Assembly (NCBI GenBank): GCA_947381965.1
Contig: CANCXX010000010.1
Coordinates: forward strand, 35,784 to 99,783
DNA length: 64,000 nucleotides
Reading direction: 5' to 3'
From: an uncultured bacterium
GTDB taxonomy: Bacteria > Bacillota > Clostridia > Lachnospirales > Lachnospiraceae
Part shown: positions 1 through 9,335 of the stretch, piece after piece
How positions within the stretch are numbered: position 1 is the first letter of the stretch
Layout of the letters: the number at the start of each line of letters is the position of its first letter
The notes under the pieces: generated by a model
Database searches by the model: none
Told to the model about the DNA's origin: nothing
What the model saw: only the letters and a program-made list of their open reading frames with translations
Made by a program: the position numbers and the translations under genes

Positions 1-620
1 CTTGAAACGCATAAATCCTGCAGTCCCGGCAAAAGAAAATTGTTCATCATTTCATTCTTACGGGATACCGGCTGTATAAACTCCGGATGTGTGTTAATAT
101 GCTCAATCAGCCTGTCTGCATACTTACTCATTCTGAAAAAATAAGCCTCTTCTTTGGCCGGTTTCACTTCCCTGCCGCAGTCAGGACACTTGCCGTCCAC
201 AAGCTGGGATTCTGTCCAGAAGGACTCGCAGGGCGTACAGTAAAGGCCTTCATAGGCGCCTTTATAAATGTCTCCCTGTTCATAAAGCTTCTTAAAAATT
301 TTCTGTACCTGTCTCTCGTGGTCCTTGTCTGTGGTACGGATAAAATAATCATAGGAGGTATCCATCAAATCCCATAAATCCTTAATTGTACCTGCCACAT
401 TATCCACGAATTCTTTGGGTGTAATACCAGACTCTTTTGCTTTTAGTTCAATCTTCTGCCCATGCTCATCTGTTCCTGTCTGAAAATATACATCATACCC
501 ATCTTTTCTCTTAAACCTTGCAATGCTGTCCGCCAGCACAATCTCATAACTGTTGCCGATATGGGGTTTCCCCGAAGTATAAGCAATAGCTGTTGTGATA
601 TAATATTTCCCCTTGCTCAT
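1..620 (-). CDS. metG: Methionyl-tRNA synthetase, N-terminal part (runs off window start)
   Basis: Charges tRNA(Met) with methionine in the cytoplasm. Translating the minus strand from the ATG at 618-620 gives a protein starting MSKGKYYITTAIAYTSGKP, with the class I HIGH-type motif (PHIGN) about 20 residues in and a CxxC...CxxC zinc knuckle (CTPC, CPDC) around residues 145-165, as in the MetG connective peptide. About 206 residues are present; the KMSKS loop lies outside the window. A GGAGGAG ribosome binding site precedes the ATG. No T-box consensus is visible in the 190 bases upstream. Identification is firm; the C-terminal domain cannot be assessed. Confidence 0.96.
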   Translation of the reverse strand, partial: MSKGKYYITTAIAYTSGKPHIGNSYEIVLADSIARFKRKDGYDVYFQTGTDEHGQKIELKAKESGITPKEFVDNVAGTIKDLWDLMDTSYDYFIRTTDKDHERQVQKIFKKLYEQGDIYKGAYEGLYCTPCESFWTESQLVDGKCPDCGREVKPAKEEAYFFRMSKYADRLIEHINTHPEFIQPVSRKNEMMNNFLLPGLQDLCVS

Positions 621-642
621 ATGCTCCTCCATCTGTTGACTG

Positions 643-677
643 AAAAAGCCACCTTCTATTTAACCACAGAAGGTGGC
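643..677 (-). terminator. Intrinsic terminator between the ArsR-type gene and metG
   Basis: A perfect 10-bp stem (648-657 with 668-677) with a 10-base loop is followed on the minus strand by five T (643-647). It lies 130 bases after the regulator stop and 22 bases before the metG start codon. It most likely ends the regulator transcript, although its position also allows a role as a leader attenuator for metG. Confidence 0.75.
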
Positions 678-807
678 CTGATTGTCGTGCTCTGACTATT
701 TCATGTTCTTGTTGATTTTCCCAGACAATAAGCCCGAAAACTCCCGCCCACTATATCAAAATATAATGCCAGACTATCACAAACAGTTTATGTTGTCAAT
801 TACTCTT

Positions 808-1773
808 TCATTCTGATTGACCGCTTTCATTTAATGGCTGCCGGAATATTGTCTTCATGGGACTATAACGGATACGTACTTTAATTCCCTGTCCATAATT
901 GCCAAATCCGCTGCCAAAAAGCGTAAGTCCTCCCATATGAAGCGCGTCCTCCCTTACCTCCAGCCGCAAGCGGATAATACTTTTGTAATCAAGTCTGAAA
1001 TATTCAGTGGACACATCCGATATCTTTAATCCATCTATAAAGGTTCCCTTCTTATTTATAATCAGAACCTTTAAAAGCCCATACTGATTCCAGTTGGTAA
1101 ACCACCAGTCCGGTGTAAAAATTCCTCTTACATCCCCATAATCCCCAGGAGACGTCCAACACCCAACCGGTACATCATTTATTATAAATGTAATGTCCGA
1201 AGGCCAGTCATTGTTAACTCCCGGCGCTTCGCTGGAAAGCTCCATAGAAAATATTATCTCATCAATTTTCTGCGCGGCGGGCAGCAGATTGGGAATCTGG
1301 TATTCCACATATCCTTTGGAAAACCAAAGTATCCCCGCCTTAATCCTGTCAGGATGTGCAAAATATCTGGGGTCATCCGCTTCGCCAATCAGCGATTTTA
1401 CCGTTGAAATTCCGCAAGTCGGATGCACCTCATAGTTCATATACTGGCCTACCGGCACCTCCGTCTCAAAAATTCCCATATCGCCATCGTTTTCTTCAGA
1501 CGTAATATCCACCAGTATCCTGTCCTGATTCATCCTGCACACCTTCTGATTTCCATGTCCTTCAAAATCTGAAATAACCTGAATCAGACCTACATCCTCC
1601 ATTTTCCTGATATGACTTGTAAGCGCACCGTTTGTAATATTCAGACTGCTGGCAATCTCATTCATATTCATTTCTTTATTTTTAAGAAGCAGACGGATGA
1701 TACTCACCCTTACTTCGGATCCCAGAGCTTTAAAAAGCTCCACGCCGTCTTCAAGATTTTTGACATATATCAT
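808..1773 (-). CDS. ArsR-family winged-helix transcriptional regulator with large C-terminal domain
   Basis: Predicted DNA-binding regulator of 321 residues. The N-terminal ~80 residues form an ArsR-like winged helix (FKALGSEVRVSIIRLL, then NEIASSLNITNGALTSHIRK as helix-turn-helix). The remaining ~230 residues are an aromatic, beta-rich domain, perhaps a ligand sensor. Similar ArsR proteins are, from memory, found with arabinose/arabinofuranosidase genes in Clostridia; an arabinofuranosidase lies about 14 kb away, but no direct link is shown. The frame is open back to a GTG at 1869, but the ATG at 1773 is chosen because it begins the conserved domain and because a perfect palindrome (1798-1835) lies in the extension. 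Effector unknown. Confidence 0.78.
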   Translation of the reverse strand: MIYVKNLEDGVELFKALGSEVRVSIIRLLLKNKEMNMNEIASSLNITNGALTSHIRKMEDVGLIQVISDFEGHGNQKVCRMNQDRILVDITSEENDGDMGIFETEVPVGQYMNYEVHPTCGISTVKSLIGEADDPRYFAHPDRIKAGILWFSKGYVEYQIPNLLPAAQKIDEIIFSMELSSEAPGVNNDWPSDITFIINDVPVGCWTSPGDYGDVRGIFTPDWWFTNWNQYGLLKVLIINKKGTFIDGLKISDVSTEYFRLDYKSIIRLRLEVREDALHMGGLTLFGSGFGNYGQGIKVRIRYSPMKTIFRQPLNESGQSE

Positions 1774-1797
1774 TTTAATATCCCTGCCTGTTGTACC

Positions 1798-1835
1798 GAC
1801 AAAAAGTTTGGAAGTAAATTTCCAAACTTTTTGTC
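1798..1835. promoter_or_regulatory. Perfect 15-bp inverted repeat, candidate operator
   Basis: Arms 1798-1812 (gacaaaaagtttgga) and 1821-1835 are exact reverse complements separated by 8 bases, centred about 43 bases upstream of the regulator's preferred ATG. A second, shorter inverted repeat (GCAAAC, 1886-1891 with 1895-1900) lies further upstream. Dyads of this kind suit an ArsR dimer, so autoregulation is likely. A leader hairpin in the mRNA is the alternative. No T-run follows either arm, which argues against a simple terminator. Confidence 0.55.
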
Positions 1836-1974
1836 CGCCAGAATTCATATTTCCTGCGCCAGTTTTCACTTCATATAGGCATATCGCAAACTATGTTTGC
1901 AATTATTTTGCCGTAAACACATGTAAACTATAAAATATTATACTCCTTAATATAACTTACCGCAACCGGCTCAA

Positions 1975-2889
1975 TCAGAAAACGGCCGGAAATATCAGGC
2001 CTTTCTTGTAATGCTCTACAAATTTTTCCGGAAAATAAAATAATTCTATGTTCTCTTCAATCTTTTCACGATCCCAATTCCACCATTCTATGCGTTTCAG
2101 CTCTCTGATTATGTCTTCTGAAAAACGATATTTTATATGTTTTGCCGGGACGCCGCCTACAACAGAATAGTCAGCTACGTCTTTTGTTACCACCGCCCCC
2201 GCTCCAATAACCGCCCCGTCGCCAATTGTCACTCCAGGCAGTATTACCGCATAAGCGCCAATCCACACATCATTTCCAATTATAACAGGCGGACTGGCAG
2301 ATCGGATATGAGCTTTTGCAAGTCTTATCCTCTCCGGTCTTTTGTCCCACGTATAATCCAAAACAGTTTCCAGAAAAGTATGCTGTGAAACACAATCTGT
2401 CATATGATTGACAACCGCCTTTGCACTTTTATGGATTGAACAATACCGTCCAATAGACTTCACCGTACTGTTTCCCAATAATGCCTCATAACCATAAGTA
2501 TATCGTCCTATATTACATCCCTTGTATTCAAAATCTTCTTTATGCAGAAATTCTCCTGCTGCAATGTAAAAACAGTCCTTACATCCAAATCCATATTGTT
2601 CCAGAGTATCCGGCAAATGTACCTGATATGTCATTATTGAAACTAAAAGATAATCCTGTTCCTTACATACATCACTTATGGACACTACCTGATACCCTTC
2701 TTTATTCTGAATTTCATCTGCACGTCGGTCAACAAAACCTGCCACAGCCACACTGTGTTCCGTTAACACATCCAACAGAATTTTTCCCCCATGTCCGGCG
2801 CCATAAATCCAAATATTTTTTCCTTTGGCGTGATAAAGGTATTGCTCCATTTTGTCTTCACATATCATACGAAACAGCTTATCGTTCAT
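1975..2889 (-). CDS. CatB-like hexapeptide O-acetyltransferase with N-terminal Rossmann-like domain
   Basis: 304 residues; likely acetylates a sugar or polymer hydroxyl using acetyl-CoA. The N-terminal ~120 residues resemble a PglD-type nucleotide-binding fold ([17 protein letters not shown]). The C-terminal half is a left-handed beta-helix typical of CatB/xenobiotic acetyltransferases: [17 protein letters not shown], a catalytic His in VVNHMTD, then [19 protein letters not shown] and [14 protein letters not shown], closing with [13 protein letters not shown]. It is the last gene of the glycopolymer operon and overlaps the upstream HAD gene by 11 bases, indicating coupled translation. The exact acceptor is unknown; O-acetylation of the surface polymer is inferred from context. 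Confidence 0.85.
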   Translation of the reverse strand: MNDKLFRMICEDKMEQYLYHAKGKNIWIYGAGHGGKILLDVLTEHSVAVAGFVDRRADEIQNKEGYQVVSISDVCKEQDYLLVSIMTYQVHLPDTLEQYGFGCKDCFYIAAGEFLHKEDFEYKGCNIGRYTYGYEALLGNSTVKSIGRYCSIHKSAKAVVNHMTDCVSQHTFLETVLDYTWDKRPERIRLAKAHIRSASPPVIIGNDVWIGAYAVILPGVTIGDGAVIGAGAVVTKDVADYSVVGGVPAKHIKYRFSEDIIRELKRIEWWNWDREKIEENIELFYFPEKFVEHYKKGLIFPAVF

Positions 2890-5269
2890 AATTTAAAACC
2901 TCTAAATTGTTTTCATAAAAACCTATAATTTTTATCTGATTTCCTTTCTCTTCTACAATTTGTTTCCTAAGCAGACTATAGGCACGTTTTTCCCTGACTG
3001 GAATAAAATATAATCCCTCCGTTTTGTTATGCATGGAAGTTATTAAAATTCCATTGTATATCACATCGCGCATATATTCATTTATACTTACTATTCCTGA
3101 TATCTTTCCAAGAGCCCCCATTGCCTTAAAGTAAATCATTGCAAGATCAGTTGTCAGGGTCCGTCCGTCAATTGCGATTGTAATCTTTCCCTCTCCTGCC
3201 TCTTTGACTGCATGCTCTACCAAAAGTAATGCAGATAATCTCTCATACTTTGCTTTCTGCAAATAAAAAGTTTTCAGATAAGCAAGGGGACTATTTAATG
3301 CTGTCAAAGCCGGCTGCCATGTTACCGATTGCTTTACATTTCTGAAATATTTATAAAACTGCTCTGTTCCCAATTCTTTATACTGCAGACAAAGCTTCTC
3401 TTCCAACACCGGAATAATTCTATTCTCAATCCCCAAATTCTGATCAAGCTCTGCCGACCTGAGCCATTCCGCTTCCTGCAATAATGGATACGAAAACAGT
3501 CTCTCTATCATTGAAAGAGCCTGGTTTCCCTGTGCCTTTAAATCAATTTTTATTTCCTTATATTGGCGCATTTTAAAGTATTCTTTTTGAAACGCCATTA
3601 CACCACGCTGTACAGCCTTAATATTAGACAGCCACTGGGCAGAATATATATTTTTATCAGTTACCGGCACTACTTTAGAACTGTCATATTTATAGCCAAT
3701 TGTAGGTCCTTCATCACAAAGACAAAAAAGTTCAAATATGGGACGGAAAATATGATTAAATTTCCCCTGCAGACTTCCGTAATTTCCGGCGAATCCTTTA
3801 ATTACACATCCATCTACAGAATTTTTTGCTACATTTTTGCTGCTGCATAACAAAAGCTGTATTAAACGCGCCTCCGGTTTTCTCTCCCGAACTGCCTTAT
3901 AAACGGCGTTCATTGTTGTTCCATTCCATCCAATATCCAGTGTAATAACCGGTTCCATCAGCCCCATCTGCTGAAGATAGTCCATAAAAATATGCTTTTT
4001 GTCATAATTTCTTTTATGTATAATATCTAAAATTTCTGATGAAGATAAATAATTATATATTGTGCTATATATACTGTTTCCATCAGCCGCATACAGGGAT
4101 TTCAACTCCGTAAACGGGATATCCTTATATTTTTGAAAATCATGTACTAAGTCTGGAATTTGCAGCAACCGGAATATATCCTGGGGTATAACTCCTGCAC
4201 CTGTCATTAATAAGGAAATCTCTCCGGCTGTAATTTCCCCAAAACGGGATATATATGCAGCCATCCTTGAAATGTATAGTGGTTCTACAGATAATTTAAT
4301 TCCCCTGTCCTCTGCTGCCAGGAGAATCATATCTGTAAGGAATCTGCCTTCACGCATAAAGGGCCGGATTTTGTATACTTTTTCTTTCAGAGCGGTTTCT
4401 ACCACCCATTCGATTGCAAATGTCAGAAAAGGCCCAATTATCATAGAACCCAGTGTAAAAAAAAACTGATTTTTTTCCCCTATTTCCTGATTGTGATTTT
4501 CTGTCAGAAGCCTTGTCAGATATAGTTTTTCACACAACGGGGTATCATAAATTTCCTGCTCCCACAATATAAAAGGATTTCTGAACCGATGTTCCGGTAT
4601 AAAATTATAATAACAGACATGAATTCCCAGCTGTTTTGCTGCCAGAATATCTCTTTGAAGATTATCGCCAACATGAAGCAATTCTCCGGGCAGCAGCTTC
4701 TGGTCATTAAGTACAAGTTGAAAAAGTTTTCCATTTCTTTTGCAGCATTTCGCTTCGGAAGACACATAAATTTTTTTAATTAAAGAAAGATCCAGTCCAC
4801 ATTTTTTTAAAATATATCCAATCTGTCCCGCATCCAGATACATATCAGATACAAATAAAATATCTTTATTACAATCCATATACAGATACTGTATTATTTC
4901 AACTATCTCTGTATTCAGAACGCCAATTTCACACTCGCTGTCAATTTCTAACTGCATTAATTCTTCATGGTTAGAATATACCGTTGGAAGGTGCTGATAT
5001 ATATCTGTCAGTGTAACCTCCTCATGCCCATATTTTTCTTTTAAAGTACGACGTGCCTCTTTTTCTGCATTTTTACGGGAGTTTACCCAGTCCCCCATAC
5101 TGGTAAAGGACGGGAAAATATTACGTTTTTTCTGATACATCCGCCAGAAGACCTTGTCCGGCGTCACTACTGACCTAAATAATATTGAATCAAATACATC
5201 AAAGCTGACCGTTTTTACTTCCTTATTATTTACCAGTTCATTCTTTATCAGTTCCATCAACTGTCTCAT
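2879..5269 (-). CDS. Large HAD-superfamily protein (COG5610-like), glycopolymer locus
   Basis: 796 residues. The N-terminal ~230 residues are a HAD phosphatase-type domain: motif [11 protein letters not shown] (DxxD), motif II VSDMY, a motif III lysine near CCKRNGKLF, and motif [11 protein letters not shown]. The rest contains segments seen in the same family of surface-polysaccharide-associated hydrolases ([24 protein letters not shown]) but no fold I can name. The start overlaps the cytidylyltransferase stop as ATGA, so translation is coupled. It may remove a phosphate from a sugar-phosphate or polymer intermediate; the substrate is unknown. Proteins of this kind recur among glycosyltransferase genes. 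Confidence 0.75.
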   Translation of the reverse strand: MRQLMELIKNELVNNKEVKTVSFDVFDSILFRSVVTPDKVFWRMYQKKRNIFPSFTSMGDWVNSRKNAEKEARRTLKEKYGHEEVTLTDIYQHLPTVYSNHEELMQLEIDSECEIGVLNTEIVEIIQYLYMDCNKDILFVSDMYLDAGQIGYILKKCGLDLSLIKKIYVSSEAKCCKRNGKLFQLVLNDQKLLPGELLHVGDNLQRDILAAKQLGIHVCYYNFIPEHRFRNPFILWEQEIYDTPLCEKLYLTRLLTENHNQEIGEKNQFFFTLGSMIIGPFLTFAIEWVVETALKEKVYKIRPFMREGRFLTDMILLAAEDRGIKLSVEPLYISRMAAYISRFGEITAGEISLLMTGAGVIPQDIFRLLQIPDLVHDFQKYKDIPFTELKSLYAADGNSIYSTIYNYLSSSEILDIIHKRNYDKKHIFMDYLQQMGLMEPVITLDIGWNGTTMNAVYKAVRERKPEARLIQLLLCSSKNVAKNSVDGCVIKGFAGNYGSLQGKFNHIFRPIFELFCLCDEGPTIGYKYDSSKVVPVTDKNIYSAQWLSNIKAVQRGVMAFQKEYFKMRQYKEIKIDLKAQGNQALSMIERLFSYPLLQEAEWLRSAELDQNLGIENRIIPVLEEKLCLQYKELGTEQFYKYFRNVKQSVTWQPALTALNSPLAYLKTFYLQKAKYERLSALLLVEHAVKEAGEGKITIAIDGRTLTTDLAMIYFKAMGALGKISGIVSINEYMRDVIYNGILITSMHNKTEGLYFIPVREKRAYSLLRKQIVEEKGNQIKIIGFYENNLEVLNYER

Positions 5270-5979
5270 TTAAACCACTCCGTTCTTTTTACCGCTAAAA
5301 GAGATTTAAAAATGTCAAAATCTTCAATAGAAGTAAGTTTAATATTTTTGTCTGATCCTGCTGAAAAATAAACCTGCTCCCCCATTTCAATCAGCAGAGT
5401 ACATGATGCAACAGAATTTGTGATTCCTTCCTTCAAAGCCTTCCTGTGTATATCACAGATTCTTCCAATCAGAAATCCCTGCGGCGTCTGTGCCCTGCGA
5501 AGAAGATTACGTGGGTAGCTGCCAGATGAAATCCTGCCATCCTCAGTCTGAAGCACCGCCTCTGCGCAGGGAATTGATGCAATTGCCGATCCGTGCGATT
5601 TCGTTTTAATTATGCAATCCGAAATAATTTCTGCGGAAACCATAGGACGAATCGCATCATGAACTAAAACAATGTCATCCTTGCTAAAATGTTTTTCTAA
5701 TTCAAAAAGTCCGTTACGTATGGAATCCTGCCCATTTTTTCCTCCGGTAATAACATGATGAAGCTTGGAAATCTTAAACTGCTTCGCATATGCACGCAGA
5801 ATCTTTTCCCATCCTTTCAGGCATACCACTGCAATGGAATCGATTTCGGGATGTTGTTCAAATGCCTCCATCGTGTAAACCAGAACTGGTTTTTCGTTTA
5901 CTGTCAGAAACTGTTTTGGAATATCCTGATGCATACGACTCCCTTTGCCGCCTGCAATAATTAATGCTATAACAGCCAT
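5266..5979 (-). CDS. IspD/TarI-family cytidylyltransferase
   Basis: 237 residues; transfers CMP from CTP to a sugar- or polyol-phosphate. The family signature is clear: LIIAGGKGSRMHQDIPKQF (nucleotide-binding loop), VLVHDAIRPMVS with the catalytic-site Asp, and LLRRAQTPQGF. IspD (isoprenoid synthesis) and TarI (CDP-ribitol synthesis) are close relatives. The neighbours (RpiB, ThDP enzyme, SDR, CDP-glycerol-type transferase) favour making a CDP-activated polyol or sugar for a wall polymer over MEP-pathway IspD. There is no TarJ-like alcohol dehydrogenase beside it, so CDP-ribitol by the usual route is not assured. Gene sits 26 bases after the ThDP-enzyme stop codon. Confidence 0.85.
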   Translation of the reverse strand: MAVIALIIAGGKGSRMHQDIPKQFLTVNEKPVLVYTMEAFEQHPEIDSIAVVCLKGWEKILRAYAKQFKISKLHHVITGGKNGQDSIRNGLFELEKHFSKDDIVLVHDAIRPMVSAEIISDCIIKTKSHGSAIASIPCAEAVLQTEDGRISSGSYPRNLLRRAQTPQGFLIGRICDIHRKALKEGITNSVASCTLLIEMGEQVYFSAGSDKNIKLTSIEDFDIFKSLLAVKRTEWFK

Positions 5980-6005
5980 ATATACCCTCCATTTCTCTTT
6001 TCCTG

Positions 6006-7757
6006 TTAACCTGCCTGTACGGGAGCTTCCAGCCGCAAAAATCCCAGATCCAGAATTTGACGGATTACTGCCTCTTCCAGATGCGGTTCTGATGTCAGGC
6101 AGTCACTTCCTCCATGTATGTTGGGAAGAATCGAACAATCCTTATACTCTAACTCATAAAGAACCGGCAAATCATTTTTCAGCGTACTCTCATAATTTAC
6201 AATATCATTTTCATCCTTCAATTTATATGCCTGTATTCCATACGCCTGTGCGATCCGTGTAAAGTCGCAGGAGAAGTAATCTCCTTCCCTTTCATCAGTT
6301 GCATAATAACGCTCATTCAGGTATGATTTTTGAAACAATAAAATATGTCCAAGGGCCCGGTTATTCAGTACAAATATTTTAATTGGCAGCTTCCTTTTAC
6401 TGATAATATTTAACTCCTGAATATTCATCTGCATACCGCCGTCTCCCGATATCACACAGGTTGGACAGGAGCTTCCAATGGTCACGCCAATAGCAGCAGG
6501 CAGTGCATATCCCATTGCCCCAAATCCTCCGGATACAAAAAGACTTGTGTTCTTTTTGATTACAGATGACTGCGCACCATAAATTAAATTATTTCCAACA
6601 TCCAGGGTTATGTTAAAATAATCCGGCAAAAGCTCTGTAAGCTTATAAACTGCCTTGTTTCCAAATGTTACATCACAATTTGCCAGTATTTTTTTCATTG
6701 TGCCGCAGGCATTTAGCCAGTCCGAATGCTCCTCCATTGTCTGTCTGTTATGTAATAAGGTAACAGATTCTTTAATGAAACTATCCAGACTGGCACAAAT
6801 CTGAACTTCATCTTTTTTTAATCTGTGTTCAAACTCTGATTGATCAATATCCACACGCAGCAGTTTTGCCCTGGGTGCAAACATTTCCAAATTATATCCC
6901 GTCTGCTTTCCACACAGTCTTGTTCCAAGCGTCAGTACAACATCTGCGGCTGCAAGCGCTATTCCCGCTTCCCTGCGTGCCGTTCCTCCAAGGTATCCTA
7001 ACCTGCTTAAACTGTCTTCCGGCAGTAAATCAACTGCCGGAAGCGTTGTAATAACCGGAATTTTTAATAACTGTACAAGCTCACGGAACTCATTACGCAC
7101 CCCGGCCTGACGAATACCGGCCCCGGCAATAATGACAGGTTTTTTTGCCCTGGATAATTCTGACATACAGTACAAAGCTTCTTTTTCTGAGTGCAGCTCC
7201 TTTTGAAACTTTACTGGCATCTGCTTTTCAGCGAACAGCTCATTTCTGCAGATATTAATAGGCAGTTCAAGAAATACCGGTCCTTTCCTGTCGCTTAAAG
7301 CTGTAATCCATGCCTCTTCAAGGCATTTTTTGATATCCGTATCTGTATCAATCTCAAAAACTTCTTTTACTATAGAATCCACGACTACCGGCGCCTGTAT
7401 CTCCTGAAATCCCAATTGCCTCACATTTAATAAACGCTTTTTGTCTTTGGTATTAACCTGACCTGATATACAGATAAGCGGAATAGAATCAAACCAGGCA
7501 TCCGCAATGCCTGTCAGCATATTCGTAAAACCCGGCCCGCTTGTTGAAAATACGACCCCCATCTTTCCGGTGGCCTGGGCATATCCACAGGCAGCCAGAG
7601 CAGCCCCCTGCTCTGTGGCGCAGGCATGATAGTGTATCTTTTCCCTTCGTCTTCCCATAGCATCGAATAAATACGCAATCATCCCTCCCTGATACCCAAA
7701 AACATCCTTTACACCATTTGATATAAAAAATTCTATAACATAATCTGCAACTGTCAT
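6006..7757 (-). CDS. ThDP-dependent acetolactate-synthase-like enzyme in a surface-polymer operon
   Basis: 583 residues with all three domains of the pyruvate-decarboxylating ThDP family: N-terminal Pyr domain with the catalytic Glu (ATEQGAALAACGYA), the central domain (VIIAGAGIRQAG), and the C-terminal PP domain with the ThDP motif VISGDGGMQMNIQEL...VLNNRALGH. The context is not branched-chain amino acid synthesis: no small AHAS subunit, and RpiB, a cytidylyltransferase and an SDR surround it. A known precedent is YerE, an AHAS-like enzyme that adds a two-carbon unit from pyruvate to a CDP-keto-sugar. A similar carboligation for a branched surface sugar is a reasonable inference here. Confidence 0.82.
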   Translation of the reverse strand: MTVADYVIEFFISNGVKDVFGYQGGMIAYLFDAMGRRREKIHYHACATEQGAALAACGYAQATGKMGVVFSTSGPGFTNMLTGIADAWFDSIPLICISGQVNTKDKKRLLNVRQLGFQEIQAPVVVDSIVKEVFEIDTDTDIKKCLEEAWITALSDRKGPVFLELPINICRNELFAEKQMPVKFQKELHSEKEALYCMSELSRAKKPVIIAGAGIRQAGVRNEFRELVQLLKIPVITTLPAVDLLPEDSLSRLGYLGGTARREAGIALAAADVVLTLGTRLCGKQTGYNLEMFAPRAKLLRVDIDQSEFEHRLKKDEVQICASLDSFIKESVTLLHNRQTMEEHSDWLNACGTMKKILANCDVTFGNKAVYKLTELLPDYFNITLDVGNNLIYGAQSSVIKKNTSLFVSGGFGAMGYALPAAIGVTIGSSCPTCVISGDGGMQMNIQELNIISKRKLPIKIFVLNNRALGHILLFQKSYLNERYYATDEREGDYFSCDFTRIAQAYGIQAYKLKDENDIVNYESTLKNDLPVLYELEYKDCSILPNIHGGSDCLTSEPHLEEAVIRQILDLGFLRLEAPVQAG

Positions 7758-7768
7758 CTTATCCCCCC

Positions 7769-8260
7769 TTAAATTGTGCTTTTCCAGTCGCTGTTTATAA
7801 CCGGAGACTGGACAATCGTTTTTCCTTCCTCCAGATCCTTAATCTGATTTACCCGCAAGGCATGATGCTGTCCAATAAAACCGGAAGTAAGAAAAATTCC
7901 AAGGCGTCTTTCCACATCTTCATATTTCATATGACTGGCTCCAAAGGCAATCACATTTGCGTCATTATGTTCACGCATTTTTCTCGTCACCTCATCGTCA
8001 TAGCCAATTCCACACATAATTCCTTTTATTTTATTTGCCGCAATTGCAATTCCTGTACCTGTCGCACAGATCAATACTCCATAATCACATTCTCCCAACG
8101 CCACAAGGCTGCCTACATTTGCCGCAAATACCGGGCTGTCACATGGAATGTATTCATATGTACCCACATCCTTAACTTCATAATTATTTTCCTTTAAATA
8201 ATGTATCAGCCTGGTTTTATAGTCCATGCCGCTGCGATCTCCGCCAATTGCAATTTTCAT
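7769..8260 (-). CDS. rpiB: RpiB/LacAB-family sugar-phosphate isomerase
   Basis: 163 residues, usual length for ribose-5-phosphate isomerase B, with the N-terminal IAIGGDRSGMDYK segment, the active-site Cys in CATGTGIAIAANK and the HNDANVIAFGA stretch. It interconverts aldose- and ketose-5-phosphates (ribose-5-P/ribulose-5-P in the canonical enzyme). Placed 24 bases after the SDR gene and 11 bases before the ThDP gene in a polymer operon, it probably supplies a pentose- or related ketose-phosphate to the cytidylyltransferase rather than serving central metabolism. LacA/LacB-like specificity cannot be excluded. Confidence 0.85.
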   Translation of the reverse strand: MKIAIGGDRSGMDYKTRLIHYLKENNYEVKDVGTYEYIPCDSPVFAANVGSLVALGECDYGVLICATGTGIAIAANKIKGIMCGIGYDDEVTRKMREHNDANVIAFGASHMKYEDVERRLGIFLTSGFIGQHHALRVNQIKDLEEGKTIVQSPVINSDWKSTI

Positions 8261-8284
8261 AAAGCTCCTCCCTCAGTTTGTTTG

Positions 8285-9322
8285 TTATTTATCTGAAAAT
8301 CTTTCTATATCAACTGCATAAATGTCATCCGGCGATTTAAGGGGCATCCATCCAAGCCGCTTTATTTTGTCATTATCCTGTACAAAAGAAAACGCAGGCA
8401 GGAAACCAATTTTTTCAGGATCCTGAATATCATACCTTACCTTAAGCTCCGGGCAATATTTTTCAAAAATATGCTCCGCCAGCTCCCGCAGGGAAACAAA
8501 AGTCTCCGGGTTTGTGGCATTATACACCTGGCCACTTGTCCCTCTAAAAAGCACTGTGAATATGGCCGCAATTGCATCCAATGAATATAAAAAGCATTTC
8601 TTTACACTACCGTCCGATTTTAATATGAAATCTCTTTTTTCTATGATGCAGCGAAGTATCTCATTAAAAACCCTTGTTTCTCCATAAGGTTGAAGAAGCC
8701 CCTGAATGGAAGCGGGCCTGATTATAACTGTGTCTACTCCATACTCCTTCCAGTAAGCGCGGCACAAAAACTCACCGGCCTTTTTCCCCAACGGATATCC
8801 GCTTCTGACACTTAGACTGTCTATTGCTCCTACATATTCTTCAGCAATCGGAAATGGGGAACTTATTGTTCCATATACATCCATTGAAGATAAATATAAA
8901 AAACGGCATTGCGCCTTCCGGCGCGTCATTTCCAGAAGTTTTTCCGTTTCATCTACAATAATCCTGAACGTTTCCACAGGATTATTTATGAAAAATGCCC
9001 TTCCAGTGGGAGCTGCGCCATGAATAATATAATCAACTGGAACATTATTTAATACGTCTGCCTCCATACCAAACCTGCAATATCTTACCTGATCACCCTG
9101 TTCTAAATAGGGAGGAACATCTTCCGGTTTCCGTGTTGATGCAAAAATTTTAATCTCTGCATCATGGATCGCATTTTCTAAAAGCAGCCATTTAATAATT
9201 CCGGAGCCTGTCGTCCCGCCTGCTCCGGTAATCAAAAATGTTTTTCCCCGCATTTGTTTCTGGAAATTATATTTTTCCAGATAAGCCCGAAACTCATATT
9301 TTTCCAATTGAGATAAATTCAT
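8285..9322 (-). CDS. NAD-dependent epimerase/dehydratase (extended SDR)
   Basis: 345 residues. The N-terminal Rossmann motif (FLITGAGGTTGSGII) and the SDR catalytic Ser and Tyr-Lys (YLSSMDVYG; SGYPLGKK) are visible, as is a substrate-domain RPASIQG. It presumably epimerises, dehydrates or reduces a nucleotide-activated or phosphorylated sugar made by its neighbours. The frame opens at 9352, but the ATG at 9322 follows AAGGAG at good spacing and is preferred; it lies 13 bases after the preceding stop codon. The substrate cannot be read from sequence. Confidence 0.82.
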   Translation of the reverse strand: MNLSQLEKYEFRAYLEKYNFQKQMRGKTFLITGAGGTTGSGIIKWLLLENAIHDAEIKIFASTRKPEDVPPYLEQGDQVRYCRFGMEADVLNNVPVDYIIHGAAPTGRAFFINNPVETFRIIVDETEKLLEMTRRKAQCRFLYLSSMDVYGTISSPFPIAEEYVGAIDSLSVRSGYPLGKKAGEFLCRAYWKEYGVDTVIIRPASIQGLLQPYGETRVFNEILRCIIEKRDFILKSDGSVKKCFLYSLDAIAAIFTVLFRGTSGQVYNATNPETFVSLRELAEHIFEKYCPELKVRYDIQDPEKIGFLPAFSFVQDNDKIKRLGWMPLKSPDDIYAVDIERFSDK

Positions 9323-9335
9323 TCTGCTGCTCTCC

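Noticed and set aside
1774-1869. N-terminal extension of the ArsR-type protein from a GTG at 1869
   Set aside because: The extension contains a perfect palindrome and no ArsR homology; the ATG at 1773 begins the conserved domain.
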